Below, in pieces: positions 48,101 to 58,309 of a DNA stretch of 64,000 bases (position 1 is the stretch's first letter; every line of letters starts with the position of its first letter). Origin of the DNA: Bacillus carboniphilus. Its GTDB lineage: Bacteria > Bacillota > Bacilli > Bacillales > JAIVKR01. The stretch is from the NCBI RefSeq assembly GCF_020524035.2, contig NZ_CP129013.1, positions 3,472,001 to 3,536,000 of the forward strand, written 5' to 3'. The notes under the pieces are model-generated. The model did no database searches. It was not told where the DNA came from and was given only the letters and a program-made list of their open reading frames with translations. A program made the translations under genes and the position numbers.

Positions 48101-50275
48101 TGCAATTACAGTTACTCAAAAATCTACACAATATCAATTATTAATTAGGGAATTTCTCTCAGAAAAACTTGAACATGATAATTTTGAAACTGGAAAAATA
48201 ATAAATATTTTCAACAGTATTAACGGAGATTGGTTATTACGATTAATTGGAAATAAAACTCATTTTCCGCGTGAAAAAATTAGTATTTTATCTGCCGTAA
48301 AGTTTAGTTTAGCTTATTTTTATCATCCGGATATAATATGGATTCCATTATCGTTAGAGGAGATCCTACGAGTATCTGGTGCTGTGGGTTTAAAACAAAG
48401 TAGTGGTTTGTTCTCAGCTAAAAATTTAGGTGTATCAGGGGCAAGAAGTGATGATCTATTACTTATTGGTATTGAAGATCATGAACAGGGCTTAAAACTT
48501 CATTATTATCCTGTTGAGGTTAAAATTGGTAGTGCTGATATTAATAAGGCTGTTGATCAAGTGAAGGCAACTAGAGAAGCTTTAGATACGTTTTTGAAAA
48601 AAGAATCATTTAAGAATGCAATTTATAGAGATTTCTTGATACAGTTATTACTTGTTAGTGTAAAGAAAATGAAACTTTACAATGTTTGGGATCAGCAAGA
48701 TTGGGATAAAGTTTTAAATGGTAAAATCCATGAAATGTTAATTAATGATGATTACGAAATAGTAGATACTTTTAAAGAATATATTCAAAATGGTGCCATA
48801 GTTTCATTTTTAAAAGGGGTGCATTTTAAAACAGAAAAGGTTTTAGAAAATGTACTCCAAATAGAATTACCTGAGTCAAGAGGATACCAATATTTAATAG
48901 AGGATATAGAAATACTTAAAAAAATGATTCATGGTGGAAATACCGATTTTGATAAGTCTTTACTCCTTAAAAATAAATATCATAGTCTGACAAACAAAAG
49001 TGAAGGAGATTACCCGATAAACTTAGAAAATGAGCAGGATGAGAACAAACAAAGTTTGACCAAGGTGGATTCAAAAGGTGATGAAAACAGTAAAAAGACT
49101 CAAGTGAAAATGGCTAATTTTACTGATCAACCATTATCGGTTTTATTTGGCCATAAACTAGAAAATAAAAGTATTCCATTGTATTGGTTTCCGACTGATA
49201 CTAGTAGGATAATGCATACTAATACAGGAATTATTGGCACTATGGGTACAGGTAAAACTCAATTTACAAAATCGTTAATAACACAACTTTATAAAAATTC
49301 TCATTTAAATGTTAATGGCACAAAAATTGATATTCTTATTTTTGATTATAAGGGAGATTACATCAAAGAAGATTTCATAAATGCTACTGATGCCAAAGTC
49401 TATGATTTGTTTCATTTACCTTATAATCCATTAGCCCTTTTTAAGGGCCAGCGCCATAAGCCAATGCTACCACTTCACATTGCAAACAGTATTAAAGAAA
49501 CTATAGGTACAGCATATGGGTTAGGGCCCGTTCAAAGAGGATTACTAAGAGAATTAATTATGGAAGCTTATACTAGAAAAGGTATTAATAAAGCTAAAGT
49601 AGATACTTGGGATTTACCAGCTCCAACAATTACTGATGTTTATAAAGTTTTTTTTAGAACGGGAAGATATTAAAGAGGACAGTTTAACAGCTGCGTTAAG
49701 AGATCTTGCAGATTTTGAAATCTTTATGCCAGACTCTAAAAATACAAAACCGCTTTATCAATTAAATGAAGGTGTAACTGTAATCAATCTATCTAGTTAT
49801 GACGAAGGAATGCAGAATTTAGTTGTTGGTATTACTTTAGATACATTCTACTCTCAAATGCAATCAAAAGGGCACAGTCAGATTATAGGAGAATATCGTG
49901 AGCTAACTAAAATGATACTTGTTGATGAAGCTGATAACTTTTTAAGCAGAGGTTTCGACTCGTTAAAGAAAATTTTAAAAAGAAGGCAGAGAATATGGTG
50001 TAGGTACCATACTCTCAACTCAATTTTTGAGTCATTTTGTAACAACTGATAATGATTATTCGCAGTATTTATTAACTTGGATAGTTCACCAAGTAAGCGA
50101 TTTAAAGAGAAAAGAAGTACAAGCTATATTTAATACTGAGAGTAGAGATGAAGAAGATAGGGTCATGAATAAAATTAGGCAGCTAGAGAAACACCAGAGT
50201 ATTGTTACATCAGTATCAAACAATAAGTTAGAGATTATGGAAGATAAGCCGTTCTGGCAATTATGTTTTGAATAA
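45126..50275 (+). CDS. dptH: Phosphorothioation-dependent restriction protein DptH, two frameshifts as read
   Basis: A very large (about 1715 residues corrected) HerA/FtsK-like ATPase. The Walker A motif GTMGTGKTQFTKSLI lies near the C-terminus, Walker B is MILVDEADNFL, and GVGTILSTQFLSHF follows. Two +1 homopolymer changes split it: T8 at 49648-49655 (seven restores KVFLEREDIKEDSL) and A5 at 49977-49981 (four restores KEGREYGVGTILST). The start is ATG 45126 (MLSTFHEYLAEQ), with GGTGAT upstream, overlapping dptG. If the indels are real, the ATPase core is destroyed and restriction lost. Confidence 0.9.
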
Positions 50276-50288
50276 AAAGTGTTTTTAA

Positions 50289-50321
50289 TGTGAATGGAGG
50301 CCAAATATCCCTTCATTCACA
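50289..50321. terminator. Bidirectional terminator between dptH and dndA
   Basis: TGTGAATGGAGG (50289-50300) pairs with CCCTTCATTCACA (50309-50321), one bulge. It is flanked by T-rich stretches on both sides (A/T-rich TTTTTATT read on the minus strand) and lies between convergent operons. Confidence 0.75.
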
Positions 50322-50377
50322 CATTTATTTCTAAACATACTTATTAATCCCTCTAAGTAACCCATTGTTTTTTATCA

Positions 50378-51499
50378 TTAAAGTTCATTAAAAATGTTTA
50401 ATTCCTCTGCATTAGTTAAATGCGATAAAGAGAAACGAATAGTTGAACGAATAGCATTAATTGAAAGTCCAACCGCTTCAAGAACGTGACTAGGTTTAGA
50501 AGAACTACAAGCTGATCCTGTAGATAAGGCAACAATAGGAGCTAATTTGTTTATCAAAAGTTCATTATTAATCCCTTTAAACTGGACACTAAGGATACCA
50601 GGTATTTTATCTTTTTGATCATGGTTAAACTGAATAACTTCACCAAATTTATCAATTAAGATTTTTTGAAGATACTTTTCTAATCGTTGCAAATGATCAG
50701 TATTTTTTTCTAAACGAGAGTAAGCAAGTTTTGTTGCTTCGCCCATACCTACAATGTTATGGACGGCAAGAGTACCACTTCTATAATTGTTTTCTTGACC
50801 ACCACCGTGTATTAGTGGTGTTATTTTTGTTTTTAATCCACTATTATCCTTTTTTATCAGGGATACACCAATTCCTTTTGGGCCATGAAACTTGTGTGCT
50901 GAACATGAAAGAAATCGTAAGCCAGGTATATCATTAACATTAAGATTAATTTTTCCAACTACCTGCGTTGCATCCGTATGGAAAAAAACATTATGAGAAT
51001 TACAAAGCTCTGCGATTTCTTCAATTGGTTGAAGAGAGCCAAGCTCATTATTTCCCCACATAATTGTTACTAATAATGGAGGTGATTCTAATAATAACTT
51101 GGTTAAATCGTTTAAATTTATACGACCATATCTGTCTACGTTTAAGTATGTTATTGTAAAGCCTTTACTTTCAAGATAACGACATGTTTCAAGTGTAGCT
51201 GGATGTTCAACCTTGGATGTAATAATATGCTTATTCTCTTCACCGTAATAGTCTGCAATCCCTTTAATAATCATATTATTACTTTCAGTTGCGCCACTAG
51301 TAAAAATGACCTCATCAACATCACAACCAAGTAAAGTAGCAATGTTTTCACGAGCCTTTTTTATTGCTTCATTAGCGTTAATAGCTAAAGGATAATATTT
51401 GCTAGAAGGATTGCCGTATTCCTCTAATAAGTACGGTAACATTGCTTCTTTTACTTCTGTTAACATTTGAGTCGTTGCACTGTTATCTAAATAAAGCAT
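50378..51499 (-). CDS. dndA: Cysteine desulfurase DndA
   Basis: 373-residue PLP-dependent NifS/IscS-type enzyme: N-terminal LYLDNSATTQ, the internal aldimine lysine in SAHKFHGPKGIG, HGGGQENNYRSGT, and the active-site cysteine in STGSACSSSKPSHVL. It supplies sulfur to DndC for phosphorothioate DNA modification. Last gene of dndBCDE-A; 13 bases from dndE. Many hosts lack dndA and use IscS instead; here it is present. Confidence 0.93.
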   Translation of the reverse strand: MLYLDNSATTQMLTEVKEAMLPYLLEEYGNPSSKYYPLAINANEAIKKARENIATLLGCDVDEVIFTSGATESNNMIIKGIADYYGEENKHIITSKVEHPATLETCRYLESKGFTITYLNVDRYGRINLNDLTKLLLESPPLLVTIMWGNNELGSLQPIEEIAELCNSHNVFFHTDATQVVGKINLNVNDIPGLRFLSCSAHKFHGPKGIGVSLIKKDNSGLKTKITPLIHGGGQENNYRSGTLAVHNIVGMGEATKLAYSRLEKNTDHLQRLEKYLQKILIDKFGEVIQFNHDQKDKIPGILSVQFKGINNELLINKLAPIVALSTGSACSSSKPSHVLEAVGLSINAIRSTIRFSLSHLTNAEELNIFNEL

Positions 51500-51512
51500 A
51501 AATAATCACCTA

Positions 51513-51884
51513 CTAAGATTGCTGTAAAAGATTCATAATAAATTTATCATAATTTCCTGCATGTTGATATTCACCAGAGAGTAGACGAACGCCCCGTTCT
51601 AAGTGAGCATTAAAAAGTCCGGGGAAAAACTCATCGTCTGACACTTCTCTGTTAGCATGTTGAGTAATAAGTGCACGATATAAATAATCGTGTTCCCCAG
51701 TTAGGGTATTTCGATTAAAATCTCGACCATTCGACTCTGACCGTGGAATATCAGGAATACCTTCTTGCCTTAAGGAAAGCGCAATTGCAAGTCGAGCTAA
51801 AATATTTGGTGTTAAATTTGTAGATGCATGTAATTGGTTTAATCTTTCCGCTACATAGTTTGATGTTTTTAATTGAAAGTTCAT
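51513..51884 (-). CDS. dndE: DNA phosphorothioation protein DndE
   Basis: 123 residues. DndE is a small helical protein that binds nicked DNA in the modification complex. LKTSNYVAERLNQLHASTNL and the placement between dndD and dndA fit the family. Its ATG overlaps the dndD stop. Confidence 0.88.
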   Translation of the reverse strand: MNFQLKTSNYVAERLNQLHASTNLTPNILARLAIALSLRQEGIPDIPRSESNGRDFNRNTLTGEHDYLYRALITQHANREVSDDEFFPGLFNAHLERGVRLLSGEYQHAGNYDKFIMNLLQQS

Positions 51885-53887
51885 TGTTTTACCACCTCTT
51901 GTTGATCAAAATCAAAGTACTTATTATGAATTTCTACTCTTTCTTCAGAGGTGATAAAATCTAAAGTATACTCGTTTGCCACATGAGGTTTAATGATTTC
52001 ATAATGAACCTGATCAATCTCTGAATCGGTGCTCAAGATTATCACTTGTTCACCACATGCTGGAATAAATGTTGAAAGGACTGTTTGCTTATGAGTCTTA
52101 TCCAAGCGTCCTAGTAGTGTGTCAAAAATAAAAGGCAACCTGATGCGTGAACATTTGAACATTGCCCATACAATTGATAAGAGAAGAATTTCTTTTTCTC
52201 CAGAGGAAATGCGCTCTTTTATGATTTCCTCTTTAGATTGATTATATAAAGTTACTTCAAACGTATTAGAATCAATTACAAGAGAAGAAACGTAATCCTT
52301 TTTTCTCATAAGTCCATTTAACATTCTAGTAGCTTCAATTTGTACGTCTTGTAATTTTTTCTTTTGTTGCTGTATACGAAACTTAGTACTTAATTCTTTG
52401 ATTTTATTAGCAATAATATAGGAGCCTTTAGATTTTTCTTCTTCTTGAAGTCGTGAAATCATCAGTTTTCTTATTTTCTTAGTTTCTTCGAGTTTTAAAT
52501 GAGAAGCTTCTTTTTTTTCAGTAAGCTCTATAAGCTTTATATTAAGAACAGAAATTTCCTTCGTGATTTCTTCTATCTCACTGAAAATATCCCTAAACGC
52601 ATGTGTTTGTTCATTTAATTTAATTTTATGGCGGAAATCTTTTGCCTGTTCTAATAATTGTTGATTTGATTCAATTATACCTATATAGTCATTAATTTCT
52701 AATCTATTTATTATATTAACCATTGATTGTACTTTACTTTTCTGAGCAAAAGATGCTCGGTGAATAGGTTTTAGATCAGGTACAGGAAACAATCCTAATA
52801 GATCTTTACGTAATTGTATTACAGCATTATCTTGCGCTATTGGTATACTGGATAATTCAGACTTAAGAGTATTAATAATCTCATTTAATTTTTTTTCTGT
52901 TAATGATGATTCAAGTTTGTCTCTTAATTCCCAAGAACTTTCTAACTCCATTTGCTGTTCAATACTAAACATTAAATCTTTCGTTAAGTAAAAAGGTAAT
53001 AGGGTAGAGACAAACTCTTTTAATTTATCTGAGTTCCCTTTTCTTTCTGTTTCAATTTCGGTTACTTTTGCTTGTAGTAAATCTCTTTCCTCTTTTACAA
53101 GTCCACCGTTGATCTCAAATTGTCTTTTAAGACTGGAAAGGAGCTCTTTCAATTTATTTATGGTTTCATTAATAGATATTTCCTCTTCAGTTAACTCCAT
53201 TATGTTAGTCTCAATATCGGAAATCTGTTTATCAAGGAGGAAAAGTTCTTCTTCTTCTTGAAATAATTGGCTCTCGTCTTTCGAATACTTAACATATTGT
53301 AAGAGATCACTTTCAAGAGTCTCAAAGAGGTATAAATTGAATAATACTTTTCCAGCTGATTCAAGGTATTCAGATAGTCGATTATCATTTACAATTCTAG
53401 AAAGTTCCTCACCATCAAATAAACACATATTAAAAAGTTCAACAGGGATCGTCTCTTTTAAATGAGAATGATAGTTCTCTTTTTCATCTTCCTTCAAGTA
53501 TTCACCATTTTTCATTATTGAAAATTGTTCCTTTGGTTTCTTATTAAAAAGTTTCCATCTGCGAACAAATCGATAATTATTTCGTTGGTACTTCTCAGTT
53601 TCACTAAATTCAAGAATTATTTGGAATAAATTAGCCCCTTCATTCACCGCTGCTTTATTGAGTAGGGAAAAGATGTGCTGATAATATTTTTCATTTTCGG
53701 TTGCAAAGCGAAAAGCAAAAGCACCAAAAAGAGCAATTCGTATTGAGGTTAAAAATGTTGTTTTACCAGAACCATTTTCTCCTCCAAATAAGATGACATT
53801 CTTTTCAGGTGGATGTACAGTTAAATTAATTTCATGTGTGCCTTTATAAACTCCAATGTTATGGAAAATTACCTTCTGTAACTGCAT
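51881..53887 (-). CDS. dndD: DNA phosphorothioation protein DndD (SMC-like ATPase)
   Basis: 668 residues, RecF/SMC-type: N-terminal Walker A LFGGENGSGKTTFL, long coiled coil in the middle (about residues 200-540), C-terminal signature ISSGEKEILLLSIVWAM and Walker B LPFIFDTLLGRLD. DndD probably nicks or holds DNA with ATP hydrolysis during sulfur insertion. 17 bases separate it from dndC. Confidence 0.93.
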   Translation of the reverse strand: MQLQKVIFHNIGVYKGTHEINLTVHPPEKNVILFGGENGSGKTTFLTSIRIALFGAFAFRFATENEKYYQHIFSLLNKAAVNEGANLFQIILEFSETEKYQRNNYRFVRRWKLFNKKPKEQFSIMKNGEYLKEDEKENYHSHLKETIPVELFNMCLFDGEELSRIVNDNRLSEYLESAGKVLFNLYLFETLESDLLQYVKYSKDESQLFQEEEELFLLDKQISDIETNIMELTEEEISINETINKLKELLSSLKRQFEINGGLVKEERDLLQAKVTEIETERKGNSDKLKEFVSTLLPFYLTKDLMFSIEQQMELESSWELRDKLESSLTEKKLNEIINTLKSELSSIPIAQDNAVIQLRKDLLGLFPVPDLKPIHRASFAQKSKVQSMVNIINRLEINDYIGIIESNQQLLEQAKDFRHKIKLNEQTHAFRDIFSEIEEITKEISVLNIKLIELTEKKEASHLKLEETKKIRKLMISRLQEEEKSKGSYIIANKIKELSTKFRIQQQKKKLQDVQIEATRMLNGLMRKKDYVSSLVIDSNTFEVTLYNQSKEEIIKERISSGEKEILLLSIVWAMFKCSRIRLPFIFDTLLGRLDKTHKQTVLSTFIPACGEQVIILSTDSEIDQVHYEIIKPHVANEYTLDFITSEERVEIHNKYFDFDQQEVVKQ

Positions 53888-53904
53888 AGTTGTTTAATGC
53901 CCCT

Positions 53905-55488
53905 TTATAGGTGTAAATAGTCCTGTTTTAAAGTCTTCTCTATATCTTGTGAAACACCACGACGTATTTTATAGCCGTTATATTCTTTTTCAATAGAAAT
54001 AAGTCTCTTTAATACTTTCATATCAACTTTCATTTCATCACATAGGAGTTCGAGATCGGATAATTGCTCTTTATCAAAGAGAGGACGGTCATCATACTCC
54101 CAATCCAGATCATAGCCCATTACTTCTCTAAAAATTTGAGGAACACGGTCCTCAAAATCATCATTTTCAAGCCAATACCGTCTTATTACCTTTATTTCTT
54201 CATCTTTTATTAGTTCATAATGTTCTCCAGATGGATGCTTTAAATCACGTTGAACCTCAAGTAGTTTTCGAAGAATTGTTTCTCTTGCTTTCATTGTAAA
54301 TGGTCCAAGTCCTAACTGTTGATAAGTCTCACCGTCTTTAATCAACAAACTATTATCTTCATCCCTTGAGAGGTCGATATTGTTCTTCTTGAGGAAACTT
54401 TTTAATGCGCTTTTTTCTACAATGGTGAAAGATTCAAGTTTAGTAATTTCCTCTTTACGACTAGCTTTTTTAGGGATAATGACATAGTCTTCCTCATCAA
54501 TGTTTTCTACACGAACATTTCTAAAATAGATTTTTCCATGTTTACGGTATTTTTGGCGATAGTTACGATTATCACGTATCTCAGCCAACCAATTTCGGAA
54601 TTCAAGTAGAGGCCGCATCCAATCTTCGCCATTTTCAATAAAACCATTCAGGGCTTTATCTTTTGTAACAACGGTGCATGTCCAACAACCAAATCGACTA
54701 TTTCCGCATGAACCAGCACTTTCCTTTACAGATTTATCAACAACGAGAGGACATTCCCTAGATGATGAAGAATCCTGATATAGTTTGTTTAATTCATGAT
54801 TGTCATCACCCCAGGGGGAAGGTGAATTTTCATCTAATAGATAGTCCCAAATATCTTCAAGAGTAAAGTTTCGTATAGGTGCAAAAACATAGGCATTCGA
54901 CAAAGTTGAATGTCTCATTAACACCTTTCCTTCGACTGTATGTGACTTCATGGTATTTCCTCTAGTTACACTTTCATCATCACGTACACCTAAGACCATT
55001 ATGACTTCTCCAAAAGTTGAAACTTTTTCTTTTATAAATTGGTTAGCAGGATCAATTTTCAATCGATCTGTACACCAACGAAACTTCTGGTTGGGTGATG
55101 GATACCCCTTACCAATAATATTAGCCCAAAACGTTTGGTCAAAATCAGGTTTAACTTTATGAGTCTCAATTGGTAAGCCCATGAGCAGTGCACGATCTTG
55201 AACTCGACGTAAAGTATTATTAATTGAAGAAATAATAAGTGGTGTTTCAACTAAGGTATCAGATGAAATAACATATACTTTTTTATGCAGTTTTTCTTTA
55301 GGTAAATCAGCTAGTGCTTCAAAAACTAGTTGGACAACAACCGTAGAGTCTTTACCACCACTGTATCCGACAACCCAAGGTCTATGGTCTTCTAAGTAAA
55401 TTTCTTTGATTAGTTGTTTTGCGTCTTCAACTTTTGGATTTTCTGCATTTATCAGGTTTGAAATTATATTGTTTAGCATATTAGACAC
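53905..55488 (-). CDS. dndC: Phosphorothioation sulfotransferase DndC (PAPS-reductase-like)
   Basis: 527 residues: an ATP-pyrophosphatase P-loop VGYSGGKDSTVVVQL near the N-terminus, and an Fe-S cluster cysteine set including SAGSCGNSRFGCWTC. DndC activates the DNA backbone phosphate and inserts sulfur from DndA. It starts 7 bases inside the end of dndB. Confidence 0.95.
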   Translation of the reverse strand: MSNMLNNIISNLINAENPKVEDAKQLIKEIYLEDHRPWVVGYSGGKDSTVVVQLVFEALADLPKEKLHKKVYVISSDTLVETPLIISSINNTLRRVQDRALLMGLPIETHKVKPDFDQTFWANIIGKGYPSPNQKFRWCTDRLKIDPANQFIKEKVSTFGEVIMVLGVRDDESVTRGNTMKSHTVEGKVLMRHSTLSNAYVFAPIRNFTLEDIWDYLLDENSPSPWGDDNHELNKLYQDSSSSRECPLVVDKSVKESAGSCGNSRFGCWTCTVVTKDKALNGFIENGEDWMRPLLEFRNWLAEIRDNRNYRQKYRKHGKIYFRNVRVENIDEEDYVIIPKKASRKEEITKLESFTIVEKSALKSFLKKNNIDLSRDEDNSLLIKDGETYQQLGLGPFTMKARETILRKLLEVQRDLKHPSGEHYELIKDEEIKVIRRYWLENDDFEDRVPQIFREVMGYDLDWEYDDRPLFDKEQLSDLELLCDEMKVDMKVLKRLISIEKEYNGYKIRRGVSQDIEKTLKQDYLHL

Positions 55489-56575
55489 CTTGCTTCAAAG
55501 TATTTTCCATCTCTTCTTCTTGTTCAGTTAATGGAAGGGCTAGTTTTATTTTGATCATATTTGCTGTAAGTTGGATAGTTTGGTTATTCTTATTTATCCT
55601 TCCGGTTGGGCCAAATGCTCTTCCTAACCAATCTTTGCTGTTTGATCTATTCCAATCAATGTTAGATAATTTTTTAATGTGCTCTTTCCAATCTGTTGGA
55701 TGATTATAATATAGGAAGTTTCCTACTATCCCAAGTGCTTCAAGAAAAATACCGTGGGCTACAACATAATGAGCACGAAGTTCTCGTGGGTTTAGTTCTT
55801 TATTTAATACTTGTTTCCATTCCACAATAGAATCACAAAGGACTTCCCAAAATTCTTTTATAAAAGTTTTCTCATCCTCTGTGATGAATTCTCCCTTTTT
55901 TTTACCTAGAAGCTTTTGATTTGTCTTAAATATATGATTTAATGCAAATAGTTTTGGAGAATTCTTTGATAAAGATACTTTTTCCTTATCTGTATATCGT
56001 TCTAACAAAGGTGTTTCTGCTATGATATCTTTTGTGAGAAGTGCAAGTTGGTCACGATGATCGTACAAAATACCAAGTGAAGATGTTGTATTAACCGCGT
56101 GTCTATTTAAATCAGCAAAAATTTGTTGTGATTTTTTTAAACCTTTATCGTGATAAAATACAACTGAGATATTTTCTTCTCCCAGGTCTGGAGAAATTTT
56201 CAGAGCTTCTTCTATGGCTGCTCTCCGATGCTGACCGTCGTTTATTAAAAACTTTGAATCTAAGGATACGACCAAATTGCCTAGGTCTTCAAAATCGTGT
56301 GCATCACTAAACGGTTGAAAATGCACTTGACCATCAATAGATGCAGTTAATGATGAAAAAACATATTCCTTCGAGTTTTCGAGGATATAATTAGTAATAT
56401 CAGGAATTCTAGATTTGTTTATAATTCGTTGTGCTCGGTGTTCTGGTGGTATTTCTTCTTCATCAAAAAGAAAGATTCTAGGTATTAATCTTAAAGGTAC
56501 CATTGCAACAAAGAATTCATTCCCACCTTGGACTCCTCTTAAGGATGGAAAGTTATAACTGAAAGCAGCATTCAT
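55481..56575 (-). CDS. dndB: DNA phosphorothioation protein DndB (DGQHR domain)
   Basis: 364 residues with the DGQHR motif (LINDGQHRRAAIEEALKI), which gives the domain its name, followed by FADLNRHAVNTT. DndB is a regulator/auxiliary that limits phosphorothioate sites and represses the operon in some hosts. First gene of the operon, overlapping dndC. Confidence 0.93.
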   Translation of the reverse strand: MNAAFSYNFPSLRGVQGGNEFFVAMVPLRLIPRIFLFDEEEIPPEHRAQRIINKSRIPDITNYILENSKEYVFSSLTASIDGQVHFQPFSDAHDFEDLGNLVVSLDSKFLINDGQHRRAAIEEALKISPDLGEENISVVFYHDKGLKKSQQIFADLNRHAVNTTSSLGILYDHRDQLALLTKDIIAETPLLERYTDKEKVSLSKNSPKLFALNHIFKTNQKLLGKKKGEFITEDEKTFIKEFWEVLCDSIVEWKQVLNKELNPRELRAHYVVAHGIFLEALGIVGNFLYYNHPTDWKEHIKKLSNIDWNRSNSKDWLGRAFGPTGRINKNNQTIQLTANMIKIKLALPLTEQEEEMENTLKQGV

Positions 56576-56589
56576 TTACAAACACCCCT

Positions 56590-56651
56590 ATTACGTACGT
56601 AATTAGTATTTTATATTTAGAATATTACTAGAAATAGAGAACAAACGTCAA
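56590..56651 (-). promoter_or_regulatory. dnd promoter with 14-bp palindromic operator candidate
   Basis: On the minus strand TTGACG (56646-56651), an 18-base spacer and TAATAT (56622-56627) form the promoter. Between it and dndB is the perfect palindrome ATTACGTACGTAAT (56590-56603), well placed for a repressor (DndB or another factor). Binding is inferred. Confidence 0.55.
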
Positions 56652-56736
56652 GAAGTTCGGGTGTTATACTTGGGGAAATATAGATGAAATCTCAATGAGC
56701 ATAAACGAAACATATTTAAGTTGGAGGTAAGTAATT

Positions 56737-56970
56737 ATGAATAGAGAAGAGTTAAAAATAAACTTGGAGGCGATATTTCTTGATTACTATGATGGCCTTT
56801 ACAATGAACTTCAACTCAAACATATGCTGAAGAAACTATATATTAAAGAAAATTTTGATAATAGCGAATGGTCTGAGATGGTACTTGGTGCTCAATAGAA
56901 TCATGCAACTGAAGAGGATTATGAAAATAAGAGAAGAGAACTGGAACAAGAAGAGGAAAAGGAAAATTGA
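56737..56970 (+). pseudogene. Small acidic protein gene with internal amber codon
   Basis: Strong TTGGAGG ribosome site before ATG 56737. Reads MNREELKINLEAIFLDYYDG, a TAG at 56896-56898, then continues in frame (TEEDYENKRRELEQEEEK) to 56970. 53 residues before the stop, 77 with it. No family recognised. Confidence 0.45.
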
Positions 56971-57083
56971 GTTTTATTTAAATTTGTCACACAGAAAAAT
57001 AATTAAATTACAGACTTAGATAAGAGGTTCAAAGTACACTAACGAGGAAAATATCAAGGGAATTAGAAAATAGAGGTTATACT

Positions 57084-57357
57084 ATGAAAAACAATAAAAC
57101 TTTTTTAAGTAACAAACTATTTATTTGTACTTATCTAATGGAAACTATCTTTATACTACTCTTTTGTTAACAAGCTGTCAATTATCGAATGAAGATAATA
57201 GTAATACAGGTTAAAATAACCAAAATAAAGAAGTAGTTGAATATGAAGAATCAGAGAATAACCCACAGGTAGGGAAGAACTTGAAGACCATATCAGCTAC
57301 TGTAGTAAAAGTTGTAGACGGTGATACGATAGAAGTAAGATTAAAGAATGGTAGTTA
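57084..57357 (+). pseudogene. Thermonuclease (SNase)-like lipoprotein, truncated and frameshifted
   Basis: A lipobox-like LLTSCQLSNED in a second frame follows a broken start at 57084. Further on, VVKVVDGDTIEVRLKNG is the SNase fold start. A TAA after SNTG and one shift are present. At 57357 it is cut off by a copy of the minus-strand toxin core (GACCACCTGAAGCC). The catalytic remainder is missing. Confidence 0.65.
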
Positions 57358-57556
57358 AGAGACCACCTGAAGCCTGCCTATTCAATGAATGAACGGCTGT
57401 ACCAATGGTTAAGCCTAGTAAGGCACCATGTAAACTATCTTGTCTTTGGGCATTTGTTAAAGGGTTGCCGAACATATCTTGACCCGTTAAATATTCTCCG
57501 AAGCCATTGGCGGTCACTAACCCGTAAATGCCCATTTCGGTTTTATAAAGGACCTT
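57355..57556 (-). pseudogene. Core-repeat fragment of the LXG toxin
   Basis: About 65 codons (MGIYGLVTANGFGEYLTGQD ... SLNRQASG) matching residues 352-411 of the full toxin at 61433, cut at both ends. The 57541-57770 flank duplicates 59200-59410. Confidence 0.75.
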
Positions 57557-57636
57557 GAGTGATTTGTGTATTAAATATCTTACATTTAAATTTGAAATTC
57601 AAGCAAACAATTGACAAGTAGACTATAAAAGCAAAA

Positions 57637-57667
57637 ACACTTGACGTCTAAAAAGACAATCAAGTGT
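57637..57667. terminator. Hairpin ACACTTGA/TCAAGTGT, copy 1
   Basis: ACACTTGA (57637-57644) pairs with TCAAGTGT (57660-57667), with an inner GTCT/AGAC pair. The same hairpin recurs at 59288-59318, at the same distance behind a toxin core copy. It could end transcripts of the preceding cassette. Confidence 0.6.
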
Positions 57668-57822
57668 CAATTTGTTTATCTGTCTTTTCTCTTTTCATGT
57701 TTAAGAATATTTTGGCTCTTCGTGATTCACAGTGATTGTTTAGATAAATTAATACCGGACAATTACACAATAAGAAGAGTAAGCTATTCTGTTTGTATCT
57801 TAGAATTTTATTCATTAGTTTC

Positions 57823-58287
57823 TTAGGTTACATTAAAGGTTATTTTTTTTACCTCTTCAAACCATTCATTAGCAATGTGATCTGCTGTTTTAATGTCATC
57901 ATTTGTATAGACTAAATCATATTTATATTCAGCTTTAAAATTCCCATTTTTTACATCATATATTAATTTCATCTCCGTTGGAATATCTCTTTCATATTCT
58001 TTACATAATAATTTTATTTTTTGAATATCTTCACATATTATTCTCAACACCATAGATTGACGTTTGGGAGATACATCATATCTTTCATTATCAACATTCA
58101 AGGAATCATTTATCTTATGAGGTTCAACATATGTATTATTAATTAAATAAAAATAACTACTCGAAATAATTCCTTCTTCACATGAAGCATAGACATAAAC
58201 TTTATCAGCTCTATCCTCAACATATTCCAAACATATAGAAATCATATCCCCTTGCAATTCACTAAAACTATCTTCAAATTCTTTCAT
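57823..58287 (-). CDS. YezG-like immunity protein
   Basis: 154 residues, ATG at 58287 with GAAGGGAAA upstream. Related to the protein at 60953 (FSELQGDMISICLEYVEDRA; PTEMKLIYDVKNGNFKAEYK) and to B. subtilis YezG, which blocks the YeeF nuclease. Follows the second orphan nuclease cassette by 22 bases. Confidence 0.75.
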   Translation of the reverse strand: MKEFEDSFSELQGDMISICLEYVEDRADKVYVYASCEEGIISSSYFYLINNTYVEPHKINDSLNVDNERYDVSPKRQSMVLRIICEDIQKIKLLCKEYERDIPTEMKLIYDVKNGNFKAEYKYDLVYTNDDIKTADHIANEWFEEVKKITFNVT

Positions 58288-58309
58288 AAAATTTTTTCCC
58301 TTCTTTTAA

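Noticed and set aside
41973-50275. BREX or DISARM defence system
   Set aside because: The large ATPase and neighbours fit DptF-G-H, and the dnd modification genes lie directly opposite; no methyltransferase or PglZ gene is present.
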